Shown here: positions 1 through 7,143 of the stretch, in pieces
How the letters are laid out: every line of letters begins with the position of its first letter
Position numbering within the stretch: the stretch's first letter is position 1
Origin: Parabacteroides sp. 52
Lineage (GTDB): Bacteria > Bacteroidota > Bacteroidia > Bacteroidales > Tannerellaceae
Assembly (NCBI RefSeq): GCF_010500925.1
Contig: NZ_QVMG01000018.1
Coordinates: 1 to 40,583 of the forward strand
Length of the DNA stretch: 40,583 nucleotides
Direction of reading: 5' to 3'
Position numbers and translations under genes: made by a program
Notes under the pieces: generated by a model
The model's input: only the letters and a program-made list of their open reading frames with translations
What the model was told of the DNA's origin: nothing
Databases searched by the model: none

Positions 1-36
1 GTCCCCCTCTTCTTATCCAAGAAGAGGAGCCAAGAT
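1..36. repeat. Hairpin repeat, left copy of a window-spanning inverted pair
   Basis: The stretch folds on itself: a CCTCTTCTT arm faces AAGAAGAGG across a short loop. Its reverse complement recurs at 40516-40551 with 33 of 36 positions identical. It is non-coding and likely one member of a dispersed intergenic hairpin family. The part of the element outside position 1 cannot be seen. Confidence 0.7.
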
Positions 37-68
37 AGTGCTGGTTGGTGTAAGGGGATGTATTGCGG

Positions 69-166
69 GGGGCTGACCCAAAAGTCGGTTTTTCTTATAA
101 TCACCCCCTCTACAGGTATCTGTAACAGGGGTGAAAATCAGTTTTTCGGACTTTTGGGTCAGCCCC
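69..166. repeat. Long nested inverted repeat, MITE-like or bidirectional hairpin
   Basis: Perfect 18-bp arms at 69-86 and 149-166 (GGGGCTGACCCAAAAGTC and its complement) enclose an inner palindrome in which TCACCCC at 101-107 pairs with GGGGTGA and TACAG pairs with CTGTA. The whole 98 bp can form one long hairpin. It encodes no protein. It could be a non-autonomous mobile repeat or a strong bidirectional transcription barrier upstream of the aquaporin gene. Confidence 0.75.
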
Positions 167-356
167 GGCCAGGATAGTATCAGACACTACCTTATTCCCC
201 ATTTTGCTTTACGCTTCGCGAAGCGATCTATGATTTAATTTGAAAACAATAATCCCTCTCTCTTTGTTAAGCATACGGCAAATCGTTAAAAATTAGAGTA
301 AATAAATTTATTTCTCTACCTTTGCAAAGACTGTTTAACTTAAATATAAAAGAAAA
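167..356 (+). promoter_or_regulatory. Leader region of the aquaporin gene with Bacteroidetes -7 box
   Basis: A TACCTTTG box at 317-324 fits the Bacteroidetes -7 consensus TAnnTTTG and sits 32 bases before the ATG at 357, giving a leader of about 26 bases. A 14-bp perfect palindrome, CGCTTCGCGAAGCG, lies at 212-225. I see nothing else in this AT-rich stretch. Confidence 0.65.
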
Positions 357-1025
357 ATGAAAAAGTATCTTGCAGAATTAATCGGGACTATGGTCCTTGT
401 ACTTATGGGTTGTGGTAGTGCCGTATTTGCTGGCACGGGGCAGCCATTTGCCGCTGTGGGCACATTAGGAGTAGCCTTTGCCTTTGGGTTGGCTGTATTA
501 GCGATGGTGTATACCATTGGAAAAATTTCCGGCTGCCACATCAATCCGGCGATAACGTTGGGTTTATTACTTTCCAATAAGATTTCAGGTAAAGATGCAG
601 GTATGTATATGGTGTTTCAGGTAGTAGGAGCCATTCTGGGTTCGGCTATACTGTATATATTAGCAAAAGATTCGGGATCGACCACTACCCTGACAGGCGC
701 GAACGGATATTCAAATGTTCTTCCTGCATTTATAGCAGAAACAGTATTCACCTTTATTTTCGTATTGGTGGTATTAGGTGTTACTTCTAAAGGAGCCGAA
801 AACAAATTTGCCGGTGTTGCCATCGGTTTAGCTTTGGTATTGGTTCATATCGTTTGTATCCCTATCACCGGCACATCGGTGAATCCGGCACGTAGCATAG
901 GTCCGGCCTTATTCCAGGGTGGTGAAGCACTTTCTCAATTGTGGTTATTCATCGTAGCCCCGTTCTTGGGAGGAGCCATGGCTGCCTTTACATGGAAAGC
1001 GCTCGATAACGACACAGAAGAATAA
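357..1025 (+). CDS. aqpZ: Aquaporin Z, water channel
   Basis: Inner-membrane channel of the MIP family that passes water down osmotic gradients. The 222-residue length is normal for AqpZ. Both NPA half-helix motifs are present (HINPAITL, Asn63-Pro64-Ala65; SVNPARS, Asn176-Pro177-Ala178). By alignment with E. coli AqpZ the selectivity filter is Phe43, His164, Thr173 and Arg179, the narrow water-selective set rather than the wider glycerol-facilitator set. Six membrane spans plus the two half-helices can be traced. The ATG lies about 26 bases after the inferred transcription start at the 317-324 box. The gene is monocistronic, with a strong terminator at 1113-1156 before the zinc operon. Confidence 0.95.
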   Translation: MKKYLAELIGTMVLVLMGCGSAVFAGTGQPFAAVGTLGVAFAFGLAVLAMVYTIGKISGCHINPAITLGLLLSNKISGKDAGMYMVFQVVGAILGSAILYILAKDSGSTTTLTGANGYSNVLPAFIAETVFTFIFVLVVLGVTSKGAENKFAGVAIGLALVLVHIVCIPITGTSVNPARSIGPALFQGGEALSQLWLFIVAPFLGGAMAAFTWKALDNDTEE

Positions 1026-1112
1026 TCCGGCCGAACAGGCTAAGAAAAAGGATTTACGATCCGAAAGATTGTTTCAAACGCAGGTTTGAAAAATAAAAAT
1101 ATTGTCGAAATA

Positions 1113-1156
1113 AACCGGCTGAAGGCTTTTTTTTAAACCTTTCAGCCGGTTTTTTA
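1113..1156 (+). terminator. Rho-independent terminator of aqpZ
   Basis: AACCGGCTGAAGG pairs with CCTTTCAGCCGGTT (one bulge) across an A/T loop and is followed by a T run, TTTTTTAT. A smaller hairpin (TTTCAAAC / GTTTGAAA, 1073-1091) lies just before it. Confidence 0.85.
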
Positions 1157-1172
1157 TGAATAATTGTTTTCG

Positions 1173-1180
1173 TACCTTTG
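1173..1180 (+). promoter_or_regulatory. -7 promoter box for the znuA operon
   Basis: TACCTTTG matches TAnnTTTG and lies 20 bases before the ATG at 1200. It falls inside the longest open frame, which argues against the TTG start at 1164. I see no clear Zur operator dyad here. Confidence 0.7.
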
Positions 1181-1199
1181 TCAAAAATACAATTTCAGG

Positions 1200-2087
1200 A
1201 TGAAACATTTCTATTTTTTTATTTCATGGATACTCCTTGTCTCTTGTCAATCCAAACCGCTATCAGAGAAAGTAATTTCGGTGACTATCGAACCGCAACG
1301 TTTCTTTGCAGAAAAGATCGCAGGCGACAAGTACAAGATAAACACCGTCGTACCGGTCGGACAAAGCCCGGAGACATATGACCCGACGCCGCAGCAAATG
1401 GTGCAAATCGGACAAAGCACAGCATATCTGCAAATAGGGCCTATCGGATTCGAACAGGCCTGGATGAAAAGTATACAAGAGAATAATCCGGATCTGATCT
1501 GTTTTGATTTGTCCGAAGGGGTAGGGTTTATCGCGAACAAGGAAGAATCTATTCACCCTCATCCTGACGGAGAGGAATGTGCTCACCACCACCATCACCA
1601 CCACGGGGAGCTTGATCCGCATATCTGGAGTTCTGTTCACGGAGCCCGGCAAATAGCGGCAAACACATTCAAAGCCTTTGTGGCATTAGACAAAGAGAAC
1701 GCGGCCTTTTACCAAGCCAATTATGCCCTTTTGATCGATGAAATCGAAAAAACAGGCGAAACCATCAAGCAACTGTTGAAACCGGTTTTAAGCCGTACAT
1801 TCATCATCTATCACCCGGCATTGACCTATTTTGCCGAGGAAAACAACCTCACCCAATTATGCATTGAGATGGATGGAAAGGAGCCTTCTCCTGCCCAATT
1901 GAAAGAGTTGGTCGATACAGCCAGAAATCACAATACACAGGTGGTCTTCGTTCAGGAAGAGTTTGACCAGAAAAATGCCGAATTGATCGCGAAAGAGACC
2001 GGTTGCCGCATTATACGGATTAACCCGTTGGCCTACGACTGGCAGAAAGAAATGATGCATATCGCTAAATCGTTGATGGATGAATAA
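1200..2087 (+). CDS. znuA: Zinc ABC transporter substrate-binding lipoprotein
   Basis: Cluster A-I metal-binding protein that captures zinc for an ABC importer. From ATG 1200 the 295-residue product begins with a lipoprotein signal ending in LVSC, so Cys16 is likely lipidated. A very His-rich acidic loop at about residues 119-135, with seven consecutive His, is typical of zinc-specific rather than manganese-specific members. The metal-site residues expected for the family are visible: DPHIW (His141), the HPAL motif, and an Asp near the C-terminus in INPLAYDW. The frame extends upstream to a TTG at 1164, but the promoter box lies inside that extension. The stop overlaps the start of the ATPase gene by 8 bases, which implies translational coupling. 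Zinc specificity is inferred from the loop. Confidence 0.9.
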   Translation: MKHFYFFISWILLVSCQSKPLSEKVISVTIEPQRFFAEKIAGDKYKINTVVPVGQSPETYDPTPQQMVQIGQSTAYLQIGPIGFEQAWMKSIQENNPDLICFDLSEGVGFIANKEESIHPHPDGEECAHHHHHHHGELDPHIWSSVHGARQIAANTFKAFVALDKENAAFYQANYALLIDEIEKTGETIKQLLKPVLSRTFIIYHPALTYFAEENNLTQLCIEMDGKEPSPAQLKELVDTARNHNTQVVFVQEEFDQKNAELIAKETGCRIIRINPLAYDWQKEMMHIAKSLMDE

Positions 2088-2838
2088 ATTGATTGAGTTA
2101 AGAGATATGAGTGCCGGGTACGGGGAAAAGACAGTCCTGCGTGACATCTCCTTATGTGTGTATGCGAACGATTTCTTAGGCATTATCGGGCCGAACGGTG
2201 GAGGCAAGACGACGCTTCTCAAAGTGATTCTCGGCCTGCTTCCCCTTACATCGGGAAGTATCCGTTTTTTTCAGGAAGACACGGTGGTTCCTGCGTTACG
2301 GATCGGTTATCTGCCTCAACTCAATAGGATTGATAAGAAGTTCCCCATCTCTGTCAGGGAGGTAATATCTTCCGGCCTTTCTTCCGAAAAACCTCTTTTC
2401 CGGGGTTTTGATAAAACACAACAAATGCGGATAGACGAGACACTCCAACAGATGGGTCTGGAAGACCTGGAGGCGCGTCCGATTGGCGAACTATCCGGTG
2501 GGCAGTTGCAACGTGTGTTATTAGGGCGGTCCCTCGTTTCCCGTCCACAGGTATTGATTTTGGATGAACCGAATTCGTATGTGGATAAACGTTTTGCTTC
2601 CCGTTTCTATCAGTTATTGGAAGAGATCAATAAAGAAAGTGCCATCATCCTGGTATCCCACGATATGGGAACAATCCTTCCCATCGTAAAGAATATAGCC
2701 TGTGTAAATGAAACATTACACTATCATCCGGGCACGGATGTCGCGGAAGAATGGCTGGATAACACCTATGCCTGTCCTATGGAACTGGTAGGTCATGGAG
2801 ATTTGCCGCACCGGATACTCAAGTCCCACAAACAGTAA
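2080..2838 (+). CDS. znuC: Metal (zinc) ABC transporter ATP-binding protein
   Basis: Cytoplasmic ATPase that would power zinc import with the ZnuA-like protein just upstream. The 252 residues carry Walker A (GPNGGGKTT), a Q-loop (YLPQLN), the ABC signature (LSGGQLQRV), Walker B (VLILDEP) and the switch His (LVSHD), so it looks catalytically complete. It overlaps znuA by 8 bases. The usual third gene, a znuB-type permease with about eight membrane spans, does not follow: the next gene, 12 bases on, is an epimerase, and no such permease lies elsewhere in the window. Confidence 0.88.
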   Translation: MNKLIELRDMSAGYGEKTVLRDISLCVYANDFLGIIGPNGGGKTTLLKVILGLLPLTSGSIRFFQEDTVVPALRIGYLPQLNRIDKKFPISVREVISSGLSSEKPLFRGFDKTQQMRIDETLQQMGLEDLEARPIGELSGGQLQRVLLGRSLVSRPQVLILDEPNSYVDKRFASRFYQLLEEINKESAIILVSHDMGTILPIVKNIACVNETLHYHPGTDVAEEWLDNTYACPMELVGHGDLPHRILKSHKQ

Positions 2839-2850
2839 GATGTCAATCAG

Positions 2851-3873
2851 ATGAAAACAGAGAAACAAAAAGTATTGATCACGGGTGCCAGTGGATTCAT
2901 TGGCGGGTTTCTGGTGGAAGAAGCCTTGCAAAGAGGGTACGATGTATGGGCCGGTATCCGTTCGGGGAGCAGCCGTGCCCACTTACAGGATGAACGTATT
3001 CATTTCATTGATTTAGCATATAACGACAAAGACAAACTCAAACAACAACTCGCTCTTTTTGCCGCAGAGCATGGTCCCTGGAAGTATATCATCCATAATG
3101 CGGGCCTCACCAAGACGATAGATAAACAAGACTTCTTCCGCGTGAATGCCGAGTATACACATACGTTTATCGAAGCCCTGGCTATTGCCGGTTGCCGGCC
3201 GGAAAAGTTCCTGTTGATGAGTAGCCTGAGCAGTTATGGCACAGGAGATGAAAAGACTTTTCGTCCGATCCGCCTGGACGATGCCCAGAATCCCCTTACG
3301 GTTTATGGAAAAAGCAAACTGAAAGCTGAAAACTATGTACGCAGCCAAACCTATTTCCCTTATGTCATTCTTCGCCCGACAGGTGTATACGGTCCGGGAG
3401 AGAAAGATTATTATATGGCCATCAAAAGTATACAGTCCGGATTCGATTTTGCAGTCGGATATACTGCTCAACGTATCACATTCATCTATGTGAAAGATCT
3501 GGCGACAGTAGCTTTCCTGGCTTTGGAAAATGAGGCAGTGCAGAACCGGCATTATTTCGTGGCCGATGGCGACGTACATACCGATCATTCTTTTGCCCAA
3601 CAGATTCAGCAGATATTACAGAAAAAACGGGTGTTGCACGCACGTATCCCTTTGGCATGCACCTATATGGCCTGTTGCCTGTCCGAAGGAATCGGAAAAA
3701 TAATGAAGAAAAGCATGACGCTCAACAGCGATAAATACATCATCCTTAAACAGCGTAACTGGATATGCGACACGACACCGCTTCAGGAGGATTTGGGATT
3801 CACGCCTGCTTACCCCTTACAAAAAGGATTAGAAGAAACGATTCAATGGTATAAAAAAGAAGGTTGGCTGTGA
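2851..3873 (+). CDS. NAD-dependent epimerase/dehydratase (extended SDR)
   Basis: Extended short-chain dehydrogenase/reductase of 340 residues. The N-terminal Rossmann motif is TGASGFIG. The catalytic Ser region is SSLSSYG and the active-site pair is Y-x3-K in YGKSKLKAE. LRPTGVYGPGE is the usual family motif near the substrate pocket. The closest-looking groups are NAD-dependent sugar-nucleotide epimerases and 3-beta-hydroxysteroid-dehydrogenase-like proteins; the substrate cannot be told from sequence. It starts 12 bases after znuC, so it is probably cotranscribed with the zinc genes, though no functional tie is evident. The stop codon lies within the terminator stem. Confidence 0.85.
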   Translation: MKTEKQKVLITGASGFIGGFLVEEALQRGYDVWAGIRSGSSRAHLQDERIHFIDLAYNDKDKLKQQLALFAAEHGPWKYIIHNAGLTKTIDKQDFFRVNAEYTHTFIEALAIAGCRPEKFLLMSSLSSYGTGDEKTFRPIRLDDAQNPLTVYGKSKLKAENYVRSQTYFPYVILRPTGVYGPGEKDYYMAIKSIQSGFDFAVGYTAQRITFIYVKDLATVAFLALENEAVQNRHYFVADGDVHTDHSFAQQIQQILQKKRVLHARIPLACTYMACCLSEGIGKIMKKSMTLNSDKYIILKQRNWICDTTPLQEDLGFTPAYPLQKGLEETIQWYKKEGWL

Positions 3874-3898
3874 TTCACACAACCAACCTTTCTTTGTC
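3861..3898 (+). terminator. Terminator of the znuA-znuC-epimerase operon
   Basis: AGGTTGGCTGTG faces CACACAACCAACCT across a short loop, followed by a T-rich tract. The stem begins inside the last codons of the epimerase gene. It also separates this operon from the convergent gene at 3914. Confidence 0.75.
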
Positions 3899-3913
3899 TA
3901 TTCTTTCTCTTCT

Positions 3914-4687
3914 TTAATTTGCATTTTTTATGCGTCCCACTCCGGAGGCATTAGCATTTACGGTAGCCTCTCCTTTATAAGAGATACTTCCTACTCCGGA
4001 TGCTTTGGCAGACAACTTTTCGGAGGCCCTCACCTCCATATTACCCACTCCACTGACATGGCATGCCAATTCTTTTACCACGCAATCATAAGCGAAGATT
4101 TTACCTACCCCGGAAAGGTCGTATTTGGCCTTATCCACTTTCCCTTTCAGAGAGAGATTCCCTACTCCGGAAACAGAGCCGTTCAATACCTGGCAGGACA
4201 GATCTGAGAGGGTGATATTGCCTACCCCGGATACTCCCAGTTTCAGTTCATCGGCCTGTAATGCACCTTCGACAATGAAATTCAGACAACCGGTGATATC
4301 CACCTTTTTCAAGGCGGAAGATCCACCTTTTATACTCAACAATGTAGGCAGGATCTGGTAGTTTTCCTTTGCCTGAATCCGAAGAGATCCTCCTTTTTGT
4401 TCAACCGACAGATAATCAAAAAGATTTTCATCCATCGTGATCACTAAAGTAGCCGATCCGTTCCTTTGCGTATATTCAAAAGATAACTCTTTCTTTGTAC
4501 TCTTTTTTAAAAAACGAATCCCGGAACCACTGCTTTCGATCCCGCTCCCTAAAAAGAGTTGATCAAACTCTTCCACATCAATCTTTTTTGTAATCGTATG
4601 CCCATTGCCTTCTACTTTTTCAGCGGCAAAAAGGTGAGTTACTTGAAAGACAAACAAACAAATAAATAAAACGATTTCCTTTTTCAT
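3914..4687 (-). CDS. Head-GIN domain (DUF2807) secreted beta-repeat protein
   Basis: The 257-residue product has an N-terminal signal peptide (hydrophobic run ending HLFAA) and a C-terminal half with six SGVG motifs spaced about 20 residues apart, alternating with short beta strands. This is the pattern of the DUF2807 putative auto-transporter adhesin head GIN domain, a right-handed beta-solenoid common in Bacteroidetes. The molecular role is unknown; the family is thought to be periplasmic or surface-exposed. It starts 16 bases after the GH20 gene and is probably cotranscribed with it. No lipobox Cys follows the signal, so it is likely soluble or cleaved by signal peptidase I. Confidence 0.85.
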   Translation of the reverse strand: MKKEIVLFICLFVFQVTHLFAAEKVEGNGHTITKKIDVEEFDQLFLGSGIESSGSGIRFLKKSTKKELSFEYTQRNGSATLVITMDENLFDYLSVEQKGGSLRIQAKENYQILPTLLSIKGGSSALKKVDITGCLNFIVEGALQADELKLGVSGVGNITLSDLSCQVLNGSVSGVGNLSLKGKVDKAKYDLSGVGKIFAYDCVVKELACHVSGVGNMEVRASEKLSAKASGVGSISYKGEATVNANASGVGRIKNAN

Positions 4688-4703
4688 ATTCTTTTGCTTT
4701 TTA

Positions 4704-6275
4704 TTATCCGTTTTGCAATAAATCTTCTTTCTCCGGTGAGGTCGGTTCGGGGCGCATATCCGGAGCGAATGGATTGAAATAGTAAATACCTTTAGTGTCC
4801 AGGAACTCCAGGAAACGCGGTAACTTTTTCATAAAAAGAGAGCTTTCTTTGGCCTTAGGCAATGTCCAGGCCGACTCTGCCACGGCTACCAGACGAGGGA
4901 AGACCATAAAATCCAATCGTTTAGGGTCAGCTATACGTTCTGTCCACATAGACATTTGCATCCCCATGATCTGGTCTTCATAATTTTTCATCAGATGAAT
5001 GACATTATCCGGAAAACGATAAATATCCTCAATCGGGTTATAGCCATTCCATAAACGTCCGACAGCATGCCCTCCGTATTGTACAAAATCACCATACAAA
5101 GGACGACGTGGAGTCATGATTACGCGGAAGCCTTGTTCCAAAGCCTTTACCAACTGATACTGGCGATCGTGGCGCCACCACATCACAACGGCTTTAGAGG
5201 GTGAAACACCCGCATCCACAATCTCATCCCAGCCAATGATTGTTTTCCCTTTAGACGCTACCATATCGGCTATTCTGCGAATAAAATAATGTTCCAACCC
5301 CACTTCGTTCACCAATTTCTTCTCCTGGATAAACTGTTGAATCTCCGGATCTGTAAACCAACTCTGATTCCCATAATGCACCTCATCGCCTCCAATATGG
5401 ATATAAGGAGAAGGGAACAGGGTAATGATTTCATCAAGTACATGGCTGATAAACTCATAGGTCTCTTCTTTGCAGGGATGAAAGGTAAAATGCTGCCAAC
5501 GTCCTTCCCCGCCCCCGGATACTTCCGGATAAGCCCGGCAGACCGCTGTTGCATGTCCGGGCATATCGAACTCGGGAATCACCGTGATCTGGCGTTCAGC
5601 TGCATAAGCGACTATCTCTTTGATATCTTCCTGGGTATAATAGGTGGCCGGTGCTTTCGGATCGTGCCAGTTACCTATGCCACCGACTGTTGTCAGTTTC
5701 GGGTAACGTTTGATTTCAATACGCCATCCCGGTTCATCCGTTAAATGCCAATGGAATATATTCATGCGCAGAGAGGCCATGATGTCCAGGTATTGCTTCA
5801 CCTTTTCTTTTCCAAAGAAATGGCGACTCTCATCGAGCATAAAGCCACGCCAACCATATCGCGGTTGATCTTCAATCCGGCAGGCATTTAAAGAACCTTT
5901 GTTGAAACGAATCAATTGCAATAAAGCTTCTTTGGCATAAAACAAACCGGATATGGAAGAGGCCTCTGCCTGAATAGCTGAAGAGGTGATCTGCAAAGAA
6001 TAAGCTTCCGGAGCCATGGCTTTTTCTTTGTTCAATTTAAAATGAACCGTTCCACTTGATGCAGCATCGGATAAATGCATCTCTTTCAGGTTCTGAGAGA
6101 ACTGATCGGCAATCTTTTGGGCATCTCCCTGCGCTTCGATTGAGAGGTTATTACCGACCACAAAGGATCCTTTCCCTTGCATTGTTTTTGCCGGAGTAGG
6201 AAACAAAGGCATTTGCGCCCCAAGCGAAGTGCTTAAGAATGCAAAAAGCAAAATGAGTTGAATTTGTGTTTTCAT
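4704..6275 (-). CDS. Beta-N-acetylhexosaminidase, GH20
   Basis: Exo-glycosidase that removes terminal beta-linked GlcNAc or GalNAc, for example from host mucin glycans, chitobiose or peptidoglycan fragments. The 523-residue product has a signal peptide (about residues 1-20, ending SLGA), an N-terminal GH20b alpha/beta domain and a GH20 TIM barrel starting around residue 140 (GWRGFMLDESRHFFG). The catalytic Asp-Glu pair is in HIGGDEVH (Asp297-Glu298), as required for substrate-assisted catalysis. WHLTDEPGWR and PEFDMPGHA are also family motifs. A -7 box at 6317-6324 gives a leader of about 35 bases. No lipobox is present, so the enzyme is likely periplasmic. No SusC/SusD pair is nearby, so this is not a polysaccharide utilization locus. 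Confidence 0.93.
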   Translation of the reverse strand: MKTQIQLILLFAFLSTSLGAQMPLFPTPAKTMQGKGSFVVGNNLSIEAQGDAQKIADQFSQNLKEMHLSDAASSGTVHFKLNKEKAMAPEAYSLQITSSAIQAEASSISGLFYAKEALLQLIRFNKGSLNACRIEDQPRYGWRGFMLDESRHFFGKEKVKQYLDIMASLRMNIFHWHLTDEPGWRIEIKRYPKLTTVGGIGNWHDPKAPATYYTQEDIKEIVAYAAERQITVIPEFDMPGHATAVCRAYPEVSGGGEGRWQHFTFHPCKEETYEFISHVLDEIITLFPSPYIHIGGDEVHYGNQSWFTDPEIQQFIQEKKLVNEVGLEHYFIRRIADMVASKGKTIIGWDEIVDAGVSPSKAVVMWWRHDRQYQLVKALEQGFRVIMTPRRPLYGDFVQYGGHAVGRLWNGYNPIEDIYRFPDNVIHLMKNYEDQIMGMQMSMWTERIADPKRLDFMVFPRLVAVAESAWTLPKAKESSLFMKKLPRFLEFLDTKGIYYFNPFAPDMRPEPTSPEKEDLLQNG

Positions 6276-6316
6276 ACAATGATATCTATTAAATTATAAG
6301 ATTTTAAACTTTCCGT

Positions 6317-6324
6317 CAAAGATA
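6317..6324 (-). promoter_or_regulatory. -7 promoter box for the GH20-GIN operon
   Basis: Read on the minus strand the bases are TATCTTTG, a perfect TAnnTTTG box. The start codon at 6275 is 42 bases downstream. Confidence 0.7.
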
Positions 6325-6362
6325 AAAATCTTCTCTTACATACTTCCCCGAAAAGAGTAATT

Positions 6363-7010
6363 CTATATAGAGAGAGTCATTACATAGGATATTCCAATGA
6401 CGTTATTGGCAAAAGTTTTCTGGAAATAAGCTTCCCGCATATAATACATTCCCAGGAAATGCTGTGAGTCGATCATATAGTTCAGTCCTACGGCATACCT
6501 GTTTTTATGATGAACCATCTGTTTCGTTTTTACATAATAATACAACTCCAGGTAGGTATAAGGCTCTATGTTCCTGACGGGATACTTCAGCCTGAGACGG
6601 TCCCGGATTCCCCAGGAGGGTGTGTTGATCTTTTCGAAATCATCTAAAAAAGAAAAACGGTTGTCAATCTTAATTCCCTGAAAGTAAAACGAAGATTCAT
6701 TTTGCAACAACAAACGATGTTCCCAGATAGTACCCCTATCAAAGGTATGGGTTAAAAAAGCCTCATAGCCGCCACTTACTTTCAAAAGAGGAGAAAAAGT
6801 ATACCGTCCATACGTTCCGATAGAAAAGAGATCCATCTCCCCCATATTCTCTTTGGAACGGTATTCCAGACTGGCCGTATAATCCCAATGCCCCTGTGTC
6901 AAAACGAGGTCTGTGGTGATCCAACCGGAAACATCCGATTTCTTTTGTGAATGCATAACAGGCACTGTAATAAGAGAAAAAAGAAGGAAAAGAAGACTTT
7001 GTTTTTTCAT
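6363..7010 (-). CDS. DUF2490 family outer-membrane beta-barrel protein
   Basis: The 215-residue product has a signal peptide ending MHSQ, followed by alternating amphipathic beta strands rich in Tyr and Phe and ending in a hydrophobic strand (VIGISYVMTLSI). It fits the DUF2490 family of predicted outer-membrane barrels found across Bacteroidetes; no biochemical role is known to me. Its own -7 box at 7031-7038 leaves a short leader. The 87-base gap to the GH20 gene contains another promoter, so the two genes can be expressed independently. Confidence 0.8.
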   Translation of the reverse strand: MKKQSLLFLLFSLITVPVMHSQKKSDVSGWITTDLVLTQGHWDYTASLEYRSKENMGEMDLFSIGTYGRYTFSPLLKVSGGYEAFLTHTFDRGTIWEHRLLLQNESSFYFQGIKIDNRFSFLDDFEKINTPSWGIRDRLRLKYPVRNIEPYTYLELYYYVKTKQMVHHKNRYAVGLNYMIDSQHFLGMYYMREAYFQKTFANNVIGISYVMTLSI

Positions 7011-7030
7011 GGTATAAAAAAGGATCTGTA

Positions 7031-7059
7031 CAAAACTACAAATTATTCTTCTATCTTTG
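7031..7059. promoter_or_regulatory. Divergent promoter pair between the DUF2490 and CapA genes
   Basis: The minus-strand box TAGTTTTG (7038 to 7031) drives the DUF2490 gene. The plus-strand box TATCTTTG (7052-7059) drives the leader ORF and CapA gene. The boxes are back to back, 13 bases apart. Confidence 0.65.
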
Positions 7060-7070
7060 CTGAAAACAGG

Positions 7071-7130
7071 ATGAGGTTTGGCAATTTCTTATGGAGAATA
7101 ATACCCCTTTGGATTGCGCTCGGCTTTTAG
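7071..7130 (+). CDS. Possible 19-residue leader ORF upstream of CapA
   Basis: An ATG about 12 bases after the plus-strand -7 box opens a 19-codon frame encoding a basic then hydrophobic peptide (MRFGNFLWRIIPLWIALGF), closed by TAG 13 bases before the CapA ATG at 7144. It could be a translated leader that tunes CapA translation, a small membrane peptide, or chance. It overlaps the unlikely TTG-started extension of CapA in another frame. I recognise no family. Confidence 0.3.
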   Translation: MRFGNFLWRIIPLWIALGF

Positions 7131-7143
7131 AATCTTTACTTCC

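Noticed and set aside
69..166. Invertible (phase-variable) promoter
   Set aside because: The interior is itself palindromic, so inversion would change little, and the aqpZ promoter box lies outside the repeat. No invertase gene is adjacent.
1164..1199. N-terminal extension of ZnuA from TTG 1164
   Set aside because: The -7 box lies inside the extension, and the lipoprotein signal begins at ATG 1200.
4704..7010. Polysaccharide utilization locus around the GH20 gene
   Set aside because: There is no SusC/SusD pair, sensor or second glycosidase; the neighbours are a DUF2490 barrel and a GIN-repeat protein.
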